Below, one piece after another: positions 33,455 through 42,253 of a stretch of 64,000 nt of DNA. Below the pieces are notes generated by a model. The model was not told the DNA's origin, did no database searches, and saw only the letters and a list, made by a program, of their open reading frames with translations. Source of the stretch: Paeniglutamicibacter psychrophenolicus (lineage in GTDB: Bacteria > Actinomycetota > Actinomycetes > Actinomycetales > Micrococcaceae); the NCBI RefSeq assembly GCF_017876575.1, contig NZ_JAGIOE010000001.1:3452443-3516442 (forward strand), written 5' to 3'. Numbering within the stretch: position 1 is the first letter of the stretch; each line of letters starts with the position of its first letter. Both the position numbers and the translations under genes were made by a program.

Positions 33455-34708
33455 TCAGGCCAATCCGGAGGCACCGTCCCCGGGGCGCGGGGCCTCCAGC
33501 ACGCCCTGGACGAAGGCGGTGACCTCCGCTTCCCAGCGCTGCGGGTCCACGTTCCATTCCCGGGTGTGTCCGGCCCGGCTGAATCGCCGTAGCCCCACCA
33601 TTTGCGGGTTCAGGGCGGCGAGTTGCTCGGAGGGCCCGATCGGCACGAAGTCGTCGTCCTCGCTGTGCAGGATCAGGGTGGGGACCCGCAACTGGTCGTG
33701 CCGCTCGACCCAGTTCAGGATCTTCAAATCCAGCGGGGCCGCCAGCCCCGTCATCCAGCGGCCGGCCTTGTTGCCCAGCAGCCACTGGCCGAAGTCGCCC
33801 ACGGCCTCGGGGATGCGGTTGCGCTTGGCCTGGTGCGAGAGCACGTCGATCCAGTTGATCACCGGCCCGTCGAGCACCAGGGCGCCGATCTTCCGTGCCT
33901 GCCGGGACTTGTCGGCCACCTGCAGGGCGATGGCCCCGCCCATGGACCAGCCAAAGAGCAGGATCTCCTTGGCGCCGTTGGCCACGGCGTGGTCGATGGC
34001 CGCCTCGATGTCGGGCCATTCCGTGGCCCCGAGCCCGTAGCGTCCGTCAACTGCGGCGGGGGCCACCCCGTCGTTGCGGTAGGAGACCAGCAGCGCGCTG
34101 ATCCCCAGGCGCGCGAACACCGGCAGCGCGCGCAGACCCTCCTTGCGGTTGGCCCCGCGGCCATGGACGCAGATGGCCCAGGTGTCCGCCTGGGTGTCCC
34201 CGGGGACGTACCAGGCCGGGGCCATGCCGCCGAGGATCGGGATCTCGACGTCTTGGTAGGTGGCCCCGAGGTCCGCGGGCGAGTCGTAGACGATCCCGGA
34301 GAGCCGTCCACGCACCGCGGCCGAGAGGTCCCCGAAGTAGATTTTTTCCACGGCCCGGGTCACGGTTCCGTCCCCGAGCCGGTATCCCTTGGGTTCGCCC
34401 AGCCGCGCGTGGCCGGTGTCGGCGGAGAAGAACAGCGAGTAGCGGCCCGGTGCCGTGGATTCCTTGTCCGCCGACAGGATCACGTCCTGTCCCTCGGCGG
34501 TGGGCACCAGGGCAAGGATCTCCAGGCTCTGGTCCGGCTCCGCATCGGGGGTCACGATGCGGCGGGCAAAATAGGCTGCCAGTGCCGAGACGCTGCCGGC
34601 AAAGATCGATCCTGCCGCGGCGCCGACGCCCACTCCCAGCAGAGCCCAGCTCAGGCCCTTGCCTGCCGAGGGTGCGTGAGGGGGCTTGGGGGAAAGATTT
34701 GCCTTCAT
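33455..34708 (-). CDS. Membrane-anchored alpha/beta hydrolase
   Basis: 417 residues from ATG 34708; ATG 34717 is also possible and neither has a good ribosome site. One transmembrane helix near the N-terminus (~20-48, SWALLGVGVGAAAGSIFAG). The hydrolase domain has CVHGRGANRKEGL (oxyanion region), nucleophile elbow GWSMGGAIAL (Ser), Asp in HSEDDDFVP and His in RAGHTREW. Resembles the actinobacterial membrane alpha/beta hydrolases of the BAAT/S9-like type. Substrate unknown. Converges with ybaK, divergent from msrB. Confidence 0.85.
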   Translation of the reverse strand: MKANLSPKPPHAPSAGKGLSWALLGVGVGAAAGSIFAGSVSALAAYFARRIVTPDAEPDQSLEILALVPTAEGQDVILSADKESTAPGRYSLFFSADTGHARLGEPKGYRLGDGTVTRAVEKIYFGDLSAAVRGRLSGIVYDSPADLGATYQDVEIPILGGMAPAWYVPGDTQADTWAICVHGRGANRKEGLRALPVFARLGISALLVSYRNDGVAPAAVDGRYGLGATEWPDIEAAIDHAVANGAKEILLFGWSMGGAIALQVADKSRQARKIGALVLDGPVINWIDVLSHQAKRNRIPEAVGDFGQWLLGNKAGRWMTGLAAPLDLKILNWVERHDQLRVPTLILHSEDDDFVPIGPSEQLAALNPQMVGLRRFSRAGHTREWNVDPQRWEAEVTAFVQGVLEAPRPGDGASGLA

Positions 34709-34832
34709 GCCTACCATCATCGCAAACAACGGCTGCCACCTTGTGGTTTTGGGCCCATGGAAATTCGGCGGGTTTCTTTCGGGTCCGGGGCGGTGCGGGA
34801 ATGGGCGCGCCGTCCCCGGTGTTGTGCGTGAT

Positions 34833-35273
34833 GTGAGTGATATCCAGAGCCCCAAAGAATCCAACACCCCCGTCTCGCCCCGCGTCGCCAAGACCGATGA
34901 GCAATGGCGCACGGAATTGACCCCGGAGGAGTTCCAAGTCCTGCGCAAGGCGGGCACCGAGCGTCCCTTCACCGGCGAATACTGGGACACCACCACCGAG
35001 GGTGTCTATGAATGCCGGGCCTGCGGCCAGGAACTCTTTACCTCCAACGCCAAGTTCGATGCCGGCTGCGGCTGGCCCTCGTTCTTCGCGCCGCTGGCCG
35101 AGGACCGCGTCCGCTACATCCGTGATTCCACCCTGGGCATGGTCCGGGTCGAGGTGCGCTGCGCGGCCTGCGATTCGCACTTGGGCCATGTGTTCGAGGG
35201 CGAGGGCTTCAACACCCCCACCGACCAGCGCTATTGCATGAACTCGGTCTCGCTGCGCCTGAAGAACACCTAG
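34833..35273 (+). CDS. msrB: Peptide-methionine (R)-S-oxide reductase
   Basis: 146 residues from GTG 34833; GTG 34827 is an alternative. Zinc ligands Cys61-x-x-Cys64 and Cys110-x-x-Cys113, core GCGWPSFF, GHVFEGEGF, and catalytic Cys135 in DQRYCMNSVSL. It reduces the R epimer of methionine sulfoxide in proteins using thioredoxin. Divergent from the membrane hydrolase. Confidence 0.95.
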   Translation: MSDIQSPKESNTPVSPRVAKTDEQWRTELTPEEFQVLRKAGTERPFTGEYWDTTTEGVYECRACGQELFTSNAKFDAGCGWPSFFAPLAEDRVRYIRDSTLGMVRVEVRCAACDSHLGHVFEGEGFNTPTDQRYCMNSVSLRLKNT

Positions 35274-35495
35274 CAGCAGCGGGCTTGGACCTTGGTGCGG
35301 GCCGCATTCCGGCCGCATCGAACCCGAGCATTCCCCGCACGCACGCCTTGGTGCCCGCAGTGCCGCCGCATGCAACAGCACTGCTTATGCTCAGGCCAAT
35401 TTTCAATCAGTGATGACGACCTCTCGGTACGCTGGAAGCAGGAAACAACAACAGCATCCGCGGCACGTTCGGCCGTACCGAAAGGGGTATCCAAA

Positions 35496-36869
35496 ATGTC
35501 ACAGGCAACTCTTCCCAAGCCACTGTCCAACCACGAGCTCGTCTCCTCGCCCGCATGGCTGGCACTGAAGACCGCAGCCACCGAATTCCAGGGCCTCCAG
35601 GTCCAGGACGGCTCGGTGCCCGAGGACTCCGACAAGCCCCGCGCCGCCGCGCTGCTGGGAACCATCACCGAATCCCTTGAAGTGCTGGCCCCGCAGTTCC
35701 CGCACGACGCCGACTACTTCCAGGCGCTTCACCGCGATCTGGCCGCCTGGGAACAGGCCGGGTTCGGCATCCCCGACTTCCTTGACGCGCTGCTGGCCTT
35801 CCAGCCGCAGCTGGCCCGCGAGGACGGGCTGCGCCACCTGGTGCTCTTCCCGATGTACACGCAGAACGGCTCCACCAACCGACTGCTCGAGGCCGTGCTG
35901 GTGGAGGTCATCTGGCCCGAGTTCATTGCCGCGCTGGAGGCCGGGGACTACTCAAACAAGCTCTTCGTCCCGCTGCGCTTCCTGGCTTTCACCCCGGGCT
36001 ACGACACCAACTCCGCGGTGCTCTTCCCCGAATCCGTGGCCATCCGCGAAACCCCTTCCTTCACCTGGGGAGCGATCTTCCAGGACCGCGAGGCGGCACG
36101 CTTCCGCCGGGTGCTGAAGTCCGCCGCCCGGATCACCAACCTCGAACTGCCCGCCGACGCCGCGGAGATGCTCGGGGACCAGGCCCTGACCGAGGAAACC
36201 TTCGTGATGTGGGACCTGATCCACGACCGCACCCACATGCGCGGGGACTTGCCCTTCGACCCGTTCATGATCAAGCAGCGCATGCCGTTCTTCCTCTACT
36301 CCCTGGAGGAGCTGCGCTGCGACCTGACGGCCTTCCGCGAATGCGTCAAGATCGCCCAGGACGCGACCGCCGATACGGCCACCCGCCACCATGCCAAGCT
36401 GGTCCAGTACGCGGTGATCTTCGACCGGATCTTCCGCTTCGCCATCACCGGGACCCGCACCCGCAACTACGACGGGCTCGGCGGGCAACTGCTCTTCGCC
36501 TGGATGCACCAGCACCACGTGCTGCACTGGACCGACACCAAGCTGACCATCGACTGGGACCAGGTCCCCGAGGTCGTCTCGAACCTGGGCCACGCCATCG
36601 ACGAGCTCTACTGGCGCTCCATCGACCGCCCGAAGATCGCCCACTGGCTTGCGGCCTACGAGCTGGTCTCCGCCACGCTGACCCCGCACCCGGCCTCGGT
36701 CTGGGCCAAGGGCCCCGACGCGCTGCCGCTGACATCTCCGCTGCGCGAGATGACCAACCAGGTCATGGACGACGAGTTCCCGCTGTCGATGTTCTACGAA
36801 GCCCTGGCCAAGAAACTGCGCCCGGTCATCGAATCGACGGTGGGCATCACCGGCACCTCGAACATCTAA
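35496..36869 (+). CDS. DUF6421-like conserved actinobacterial protein, putative metalloprotein
   Basis: 457 residues from ATG 35496 with AAAGGGG upstream. I recall this family as DUF6421, but the name is from memory. It is soluble and mostly helical. The most enzyme-like part is WDLIHDRTHMRGDLPFDPF (~235-253), an HDxxH motif, and GLGGQLLFAWMHQHHVLHW (~327-345), a second His cluster, so a metal site is plausible. Other conserved-looking blocks are FVPLRFLAFTPGYDTN and FRFAITGTRTRNYDG. It starts a same-strand run with the SDR and threonine-aldolase-like genes. No reaction is known to me. Confidence 0.75.
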   Translation: MSQATLPKPLSNHELVSSPAWLALKTAATEFQGLQVQDGSVPEDSDKPRAAALLGTITESLEVLAPQFPHDADYFQALHRDLAAWEQAGFGIPDFLDALLAFQPQLAREDGLRHLVLFPMYTQNGSTNRLLEAVLVEVIWPEFIAALEAGDYSNKLFVPLRFLAFTPGYDTNSAVLFPESVAIRETPSFTWGAIFQDREAARFRRVLKSAARITNLELPADAAEMLGDQALTEETFVMWDLIHDRTHMRGDLPFDPFMIKQRMPFFLYSLEELRCDLTAFRECVKIAQDATADTATRHHAKLVQYAVIFDRIFRFAITGTRTRNYDGLGGQLLFAWMHQHHVLHWTDTKLTIDWDQVPEVVSNLGHAIDELYWRSIDRPKIAHWLAAYELVSATLTPHPASVWAKGPDALPLTSPLREMTNQVMDDEFPLSMFYEALAKKLRPVIESTVGITGTSNI

Positions 36870-36909
36870 CGCACCGACCGCACACCCAACGGAGGCTAGA
36901 ATCTTTTCC

Positions 36910-37638
36910 ATGGCTGACCTCACGGATCTGACGATACTGATTGCTGGGGCGAGCTCCGCCTCCGGCGTCGCGGCGGCACACGCCCTGTGCCGGGCAGGTG
37001 CCACGGTGCTGGCCGCCGGGTCCAGTGCACAGCGGCTGGAACAGCGGCTGCCCTTCGTGCACGGGCGCTACGAGGTCGATTTGGCCAACCACGCTGCGGT
37101 GACCGAGCTGCACGCGCTGATCGACACCGAGCGCGGGCCCATCGACGGGCTGCTGCACCTGGTCGGCGGCTGGCGCGGCGGCAAGGGCCTGGCCGGGCAG
37201 TCCGACGACGACGCCGAGTTCCTGCACACCCAGGTCATCACCACGCTGCGCAACACCACCCGGGTGTTCCGCGACGACCTGGTGGCCTCGCGCTGCGGAC
37301 GCGTCGCCATCGTCTCGGCCACCGCCGTGGATTCCCCCACCGGCTCCAACGCCAACTACACCACCGCCAAGGCCGGGGCCGAGGCCTGGATGCGCTCGGT
37401 GGCCGCGGAGCTGCGCACCGCCCAGTCCGGCAACAAGGCCGACCCCGTCCCGCAGCGGGCCGCGGCCCTCACCTGGGTCATCAAGGCGTTCACCGACGCA
37501 GAGACCCGCGAGGCCCACCCCGAGCGCAACACCGCCGGCTTCACCGACGTCACCGCCCTGGGCCAAGCCGCCGTGGACCTGTTCACTGCGGATGCCTCCG
37601 TAATCAACGGCGCGCGGATCCACCTGCCAAGCCTCTGA
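36910..37638 (+). CDS. Short-chain dehydrogenase/reductase
   Basis: 242 residues. Rossmann start LTILIAGASSASGVAAAHAL: the usual TGxxxGxG becomes AGASSASG, with the last Gly kept. Catalytic Ser/Tyr/Lys: VSATAVDSPTGSNANYTTAKAG if read in two parts (Ser ~137, Tyr ~154, Lys ~158). NAD(P)H and substrate preference unknown. 40 bp after the DUF6421-like gene and 74 bp before the aldolase-like gene, same strand. Confidence 0.87.
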   Translation: MADLTDLTILIAGASSASGVAAAHALCRAGATVLAAGSSAQRLEQRLPFVHGRYEVDLANHAAVTELHALIDTERGPIDGLLHLVGGWRGGKGLAGQSDDDAEFLHTQVITTLRNTTRVFRDDLVASRCGRVAIVSATAVDSPTGSNANYTTAKAGAEAWMRSVAAELRTAQSGNKADPVPQRAAALTWVIKAFTDAETREAHPERNTAGFTDVTALGQAAVDLFTADASVINGARIHLPSL

Positions 37639-37712
37639 ACAACGGATGCGCGGCAGCCGCCGCGCCCCGCTGCATTTTCCCCCGCAATCCCCCTCGATAG
37701 GACTTTTCTCCA

Positions 37713-38768
37713 GTGACTTCCTCGATCCATGATTCCTCGGTACGCGGCTTCGCCTCGGACAACTACTCCGGCGTCCACCCCGAGGTCCTTGCGGCCCTGG
37801 CCGCGGCCAACGGAGGGCACCAGGTCTCCTACGGCGAGGACGAGTACACCGCGGAACTCGGACGCGTCATCGCCTCGCACTTCGGCGACACCGCCACGAT
37901 CTTCCCGGTGTTCAACGGCACCGGCGCCAACGTCACCGCCCTGCAGTCGCTGCTGCCGCGCTGGGGCGCGGTCATCTGCGCCAACAGCGCCCACATCAAC
38001 GTGGACGAGAACGGCGCCCCGGAACGCGTGGGCGGCATGAAGCTGCTCTCGGTGCCGACCCCCGACGGCAAGCTCACCCCCGAGCTGATCGACCTGGAGG
38101 CCTGGGGCTGGGGAGACGAGCACCGCGCCCAGCCGCTGGCCGTGTCGCTGACCCAGTCCACCGAACTCGGCACCCTGTACACGCTCGAGGAACTGCGCGC
38201 CATCACCGAGCACTCCCACTTGCTTGGCATGCGCGTGCACATGGACGGGGCCCGGCTTTCGAACGCCGCCGCCGCGCTCGGCGTGGGCCTGGGCGAGATG
38301 ACCACGGGCACCGGGATCGACATCCTCTCGCTGGGCGGCACCAAGAACGGCATCATGTTCGGCGAGGGCATCGTGACCCTGACCGACGGCCCGGCCGACT
38401 CGATGAAGTACCTGCGCAAGATGAACATGCAGCTGGCCTCCAAGATGCGATTCATCTCCGCCCAGCTGCTGGCCCTCTACGGAACCGATCTGTGGCTGAC
38501 CTCCGCCGCGCACGCCAACGCCATGGCGGCAAGGCTTTCGACCGCGGTCCAGGCGACCGACGGCGTGGAATTGGTCTACCCCACCGAATCCAACGGCGTG
38601 TTCGCTTCGCTGCCCAACGCGGTGGCCGATGCGCTGCGCGAGCGCTTCCGCTTCTACGACTGGGACCGCGCCGCGGGCCAGGTGCGCTGGATGTGCTCCT
38701 TTGACACCACCGAGGCGGACGTGGATTCCTTCGTGGCCGCACTCATCGAGGAACTTGCCGCGCGGTAG
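37713..38768 (+). CDS. Low-specificity L-threonine aldolase / beta-eliminating lyase family PLP enzyme
   Basis: 351 residues from GTG 37713. Fold type I: FASDNYSGVHPEVLAAL, YGEDEYTAEL, FNGTGANVTALQSLL, HMDGARLSNAAAALG with the PLP Asp, and the Schiff-base Lys in LSLGGTKNGIMFGE. The family cleaves beta-hydroxy amino acids to glycine plus aldehyde, or does beta-elimination. Third gene of the cluster with the DUF6421-like protein and SDR; shared pathway is inference. Confidence 0.88.
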   Translation: MTSSIHDSSVRGFASDNYSGVHPEVLAALAAANGGHQVSYGEDEYTAELGRVIASHFGDTATIFPVFNGTGANVTALQSLLPRWGAVICANSAHINVDENGAPERVGGMKLLSVPTPDGKLTPELIDLEAWGWGDEHRAQPLAVSLTQSTELGTLYTLEELRAITEHSHLLGMRVHMDGARLSNAAAALGVGLGEMTTGTGIDILSLGGTKNGIMFGEGIVTLTDGPADSMKYLRKMNMQLASKMRFISAQLLALYGTDLWLTSAAHANAMAARLSTAVQATDGVELVYPTESNGVFASLPNAVADALRERFRFYDWDRAAGQVRWMCSFDTTEADVDSFVAALIEELAAR

Positions 38769-38864
38769 GTTCCTCCACGGGCCGCCGGGGCGGGCGCGCA
38801 ACAGGCACCCGCTCCCCGGCGTGCCGCAAGCATCCAAGCCACGGCCACACTTTAGACTCGCCAT

Positions 38865-39482
38865 GTGACATCAAACGGACCAGTCCAAGCAGTGCCGCCG
38901 GCCTTCCTCGAAGCCCTGGCAGCCGTTCGCCGCGCCAGCTGCCGGCGCGAAATCCGCCTTCAGGAGATCCCGGCCCCGGCCCGCCTGGCGCCCTATGCCC
39001 TGGCGCTGTCCGCGGACGTCCACGAACGGGTGGCGCGCTCCAAGGCGGAAACCGCCGCCCCGGTGCACGCCGAGGAACTGGCCACCGGGCGCTTCGTGCT
39101 GCTGCACGACCCGGCGGGCTCCGCCCTCTGGGACGGCACCTTCCGCATCGTGACCTACATCCGGGCCCGCATGGAATCGGAGATGGGCAACGACACCATG
39201 CTCGGCTCCGTGGCCTGGACCTGGTTGCTGGACTCGCTGAACGAATCCGGCGCCGACTACCGCCAGGCCGGGGGCACCACCACCCGCGTGCTCTCCGAGA
39301 GCTACGGGACCCTGGCGGACCGGCCCGAGACCATCGACATCGAGCTGCGCGCCTCCTGGACCCCCGGCGACCACGACATCTCCACCCACCTGGAGGCCTG
39401 GGCCGACATGGTCTGCACGTTCGCCGGATTGCCGCCGCTGCCCAGCGGGGTCACCGCGCTGCCGCACCGCCGGCTCTCCTAG
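38865..39482 (+). CDS. DUF3000 domain protein
   Basis: 205 residues from GTG 38865. Actinobacteria-specific family of unknown function; I recognise it by RREIRLQEIPAPARLAPYALALSA split into two blocks, GTFRIVTYIRARMESEMGNDTMLGSVAWTWL-type core (~95-125) and HLEAWADMVCTFAGLPPLPSG. It regularly lies immediately upstream of rnd in this group, as here (65-bp gap). Probably cytoplasmic. Confidence 0.82.
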   Translation: MTSNGPVQAVPPAFLEALAAVRRASCRREIRLQEIPAPARLAPYALALSADVHERVARSKAETAAPVHAEELATGRFVLLHDPAGSALWDGTFRIVTYIRARMESEMGNDTMLGSVAWTWLLDSLNESGADYRQAGGTTTRVLSESYGTLADRPETIDIELRASWTPGDHDISTHLEAWADMVCTFAGLPPLPSGVTALPHRRLS

Positions 39483-39547
39483 AACAGGGCCCTTCCGGCC
39501 GGCCGGAATCCGGGTCCCGGGCAATCGGTACTAGAATCGGTTACATC

Positions 39548-40864
39548 ATGACCCGTACCCACCACGCCACCAAACCAGCCCCGGGCTCCGCAGCCGACGC
39601 ACCAGCCGCTCCGCCGCAGCCCGAGGGAATCGAAGAAGCACCGCAGCCCGAACCACGGGAACCGGTCCTGCTGGACATGCCGCGCGACGGGGTTCCCGAG
39701 GTCATCACCACCGCACCGGGCCTGGCGCGCGCTGCGCGCGCCATCGCCGCGGGCACCGGCCCGGTGGCAGTGGATGCCGAGCGGGCCTCGGGCTTCCGCT
39801 ACGGCCAGCGCGCCTTCCTGGTCCAGCTGCGCCGCGAGGGATCGGGCAGCTGGCTCATCGACCCGGTTCCCTTCGAGAACCTCGATCCGATCCAGGAAGC
39901 CATCGGGGACGAGACCTGGATCCTGCATGCCGCTTCCCAGGACCTGCCGTGCCTGCGCGAACTGGGCCTGGACCCGGCCCGCCTCTTCGACACCGAGCTG
40001 GCCGCCCGCATCGCCGGGCTGCCGCGCGTGGGCCTGGGCCCCGCCGTTGAAGCCCTGCTGGGGCTGCGCCTGGCCAAGGAACACTCGGCCGCCGACTGGT
40101 CCACCCGCCCGCTGCCCGAGCCGTGGCTGCGCTACGCCGCGCTGGACGTCGAGGTGCTCGACGAGCTGCGCGTCGAACTGATCAAGATCCTTCAGGCCGA
40201 CGGCAAGCTCGATTTCGCGGAACAGGAGTTCGAGGCCGTGCGCACCGCGCCCCCGGCCCCGCCGCGTGTTGACCCGTGGCGCCGCACCTCGGGCCTGCAC
40301 CAGATCCGCGACCGCCGGACCCTGGCCGCGGTCCGGGCCCTGTGGGAAACGCGCGAGTCCCTGGCCCGCACCCGCGACACCGCACCGGGCCGGCTGATCC
40401 CGGACTCGGCACTGGTCGCCGCGGCCAAGGCCATGCCCAAGAGTGTCCCCGCGCTGCTGAAGACCCCCGGCTTCCATGGCCGTTCGGCTGCCAAGGACGC
40501 CCCGAAGTGGCTGCGCGCCCTGCAGGACGCCTCCACCACCTCCGAGCTGCCGCCGAACCAGGTCCCCAACAACGCCCCGCCGCCGCCCAAGGTCTGGGCC
40601 GACAAGGATCCGGTGGCCGCTGCCCGGCTGCAGACCGCCCGCGCATGGGTGTCGCGCACGGCCGAGTCGCTGAACATCCCCACGGAGAACCTGCTGACCC
40701 CGGACACGCTGCGCCGGTTGTGCTGGAGCCCGCCGGCACAGATCGACCCGGACACCGTGGCCGATGCCCTGCGGGCCCTGGGCGCCCGGGCCTGGCAGAT
40801 CGACCTGGTGGGCCCGGTGCTGACCGTGGCGCTGCTGGACCCGGACGAGTTGGCCAAGCGCTGA
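39548..40864 (+). CDS. rnd: Ribonuclease D-like 3'-5' exonuclease with HRDC domain
   Basis: 438 residues. DEDDy nuclease: Asp/Glu in VAVDAERASGFRYGQRAFL, LHAASQDLPCLRELG, FDTELAARIAG, and Tyr/Asp in RYAALDVEVLDELR. An HRDC domain starts near RDRRTLAAVRALWETRESLA (~255). A Pro/Glu-rich N-terminal tail of ~45 residues precedes the nuclease. It trims stable RNA 3' ends. Ends with a strong terminator, so DUF3000-rnd form a unit separate from fadA-fadB. Confidence 0.92.
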   Translation: MTRTHHATKPAPGSAADAPAAPPQPEGIEEAPQPEPREPVLLDMPRDGVPEVITTAPGLARAARAIAAGTGPVAVDAERASGFRYGQRAFLVQLRREGSGSWLIDPVPFENLDPIQEAIGDETWILHAASQDLPCLRELGLDPARLFDTELAARIAGLPRVGLGPAVEALLGLRLAKEHSAADWSTRPLPEPWLRYAALDVEVLDELRVELIKILQADGKLDFAEQEFEAVRTAPPAPPRVDPWRRTSGLHQIRDRRTLAAVRALWETRESLARTRDTAPGRLIPDSALVAAAKAMPKSVPALLKTPGFHGRSAAKDAPKWLRALQDASTTSELPPNQVPNNAPPPPKVWADKDPVAAARLQTARAWVSRTAESLNIPTENLLTPDTLRRLCWSPPAQIDPDTVADALRALGARAWQIDLVGPVLTVALLDPDELAKR

Positions 40865-40870
40865 TGATTG

Positions 40871-40921
40871 GCCGGGCAGGTTTTTTCCGTGAATATCCGG
40901 GAATCACCTGCCCGGCTTTTT
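40871..40921 (+). terminator. Terminator of rnd
   Basis: GCCGGGCAGGT pairs with ACCTGCCCGGC (11 bp, perfect), followed by TTTTT. Canonical rho-independent terminator, six bases after the stop codon. Confidence 0.92.
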
Positions 40922-40941
40922 CGTGCCCGGGAGCGTCCGGC

Positions 40942-40970
40942 TTGCACTCTAAGTTACTCACCAGTAGCGT
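40942..40970 (+). promoter_or_regulatory. Promoter and TetR-type operator candidate of fadA-fadB
   Basis: TTGCAC (40942-40947), 17 bases, TAGCGT (40965-40970). The imperfect inverted repeat GTTACT-CACC-AGTAGC (40953-40968) overlaps the -10 region, a typical position for a repressor of beta-oxidation genes. The repressor gene is not in the window. Confidence 0.45.
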
Positions 40971-41012
40971 ATGGGGTGGATCACATCCACATCCCGATCA
41001 CAAGGAGTACCG

Positions 41013-42251
41013 GTGAGCCCCCAGCCAGTGAACACGCGCCAGGCGCGCAACGTCCGCGACGTCGTCTTCGTCGACGGCGTCCGCACCCCCTTCGGCAAGG
41101 CGGGTGAGAAGGGCATATACCACGGCACCCGCGCCGACGACCTCGTGGTCAAATGCATCCGCGAGCTGATGCGCCGCAACCCCTCGCTGCCGCCCGAACG
41201 CATCGACGAGGTGGCCATCGCCGCCACCACGCAGACCGGCGACCAGGGCCTGACCATCGGGCGCACCGCCGCACTGCTGGCCGGCCTGCCGCAATCGGTC
41301 CCGGGCTTCGCCATCGACCGGATGTGCGCCGGGGCCATGACCGCGGTGACCACCACCGCCGGCTCCATCGCCTTCGGCGCCTACGACGTGGTCATCGCCG
41401 GCGGCGTCGAGCACATGGGCAACCACCCCATGGGCGCCGGGGCCGACCCGAACCCGCGCTTCGCCGCCGAACGCCTGGTGGACCCGGCGGCCCTGAACAT
41501 GGGCAACACCGCCGAGAACCTGCACGACAGGTTCCCGGCCATCACCAAGGAACGCACCGACTCCTACGCCGTGGCCTCCCAGGCCAAGCTTGCGGCGGCC
41601 TACGCGGCCGGGGACATCCAGCCGGATTTGGTCCCGGTCGCCGCGCGCCGCCCGTCCGAGGGCTTCACGCTGCGCACCACCGACGAACCCCCGCGCCCGG
41701 GCACCACCCTTGAATCGCTGGCCGAGTTGCGCACCCCCTTCCGCGCCCACGGCCGGGTCACCGCCGGCAACGCCGCGGGCCTGAACGACGGGGCCACCGC
41801 CGCGGTGCTGGCCAGCGCGCAGGCCGCCGAGGAACTGGGGCTAAGCGTGAAGATGCGCCTGGTCTCCTACGCCTTCGCCGGGGTCGACCCCTCGGTCATG
41901 GGCATCGGCCCGGTCCCCGCCACCGAAAAGGCCCTGGCCCAGGCCGGGCTGGGCATCGAGGACATCGGCCTGTTCGAGATCAACGAGGCCTTCGCCGTGC
42001 AGGTGCTCTCCTTCCTCGACCACTACGGGATCAACGACACCGACCCCCGGGTGAACCGCTACGGCGGCGCCATCGCGGTGGGCCACCCGCTGGCCTCCTC
42101 CGGGGTGCGGCTGATGAACCAACTGGCCCGCCAGTTCGAGCAGGACCCCACGGTCCGCTACGGACTGACCACCATGTGCATCGGGCTGGGCATGGGCGGC
42201 ACCGTCATCTGGGAAAACCCGCACCACGCAGACTTCGGAAAGGATGCCTAG
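41013..42251 (+). CDS. fadA: Acetyl-CoA C-acyltransferase (3-ketoacyl-CoA thiolase)
   Basis: 412 residues from GTG 41013 behind AAGGAG. Thiolase active sites: Cys105 in IDRMCAGAM, His in INEAFAV region GGAIAVGHPLASSG, and the late CIGLGMGG cysteine. It cleaves 3-ketoacyl-CoA in the last step of beta-oxidation. The fadB start follows the stop by two bases, so they form one complex-encoding operon. Confidence 0.95.
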   Translation: MSPQPVNTRQARNVRDVVFVDGVRTPFGKAGEKGIYHGTRADDLVVKCIRELMRRNPSLPPERIDEVAIAATTQTGDQGLTIGRTAALLAGLPQSVPGFAIDRMCAGAMTAVTTTAGSIAFGAYDVVIAGGVEHMGNHPMGAGADPNPRFAAERLVDPAALNMGNTAENLHDRFPAITKERTDSYAVASQAKLAAAYAAGDIQPDLVPVAARRPSEGFTLRTTDEPPRPGTTLESLAELRTPFRAHGRVTAGNAAGLNDGATAAVLASAQAAEELGLSVKMRLVSYAFAGVDPSVMGIGPVPATEKALAQAGLGIEDIGLFEINEAFAVQVLSFLDHYGINDTDPRVNRYGGAIAVGHPLASSGVRLMNQLARQFEQDPTVRYGLTTMCIGLGMGGTVIWENPHHADFGKDA

Positions 42252-42253
42252 CC

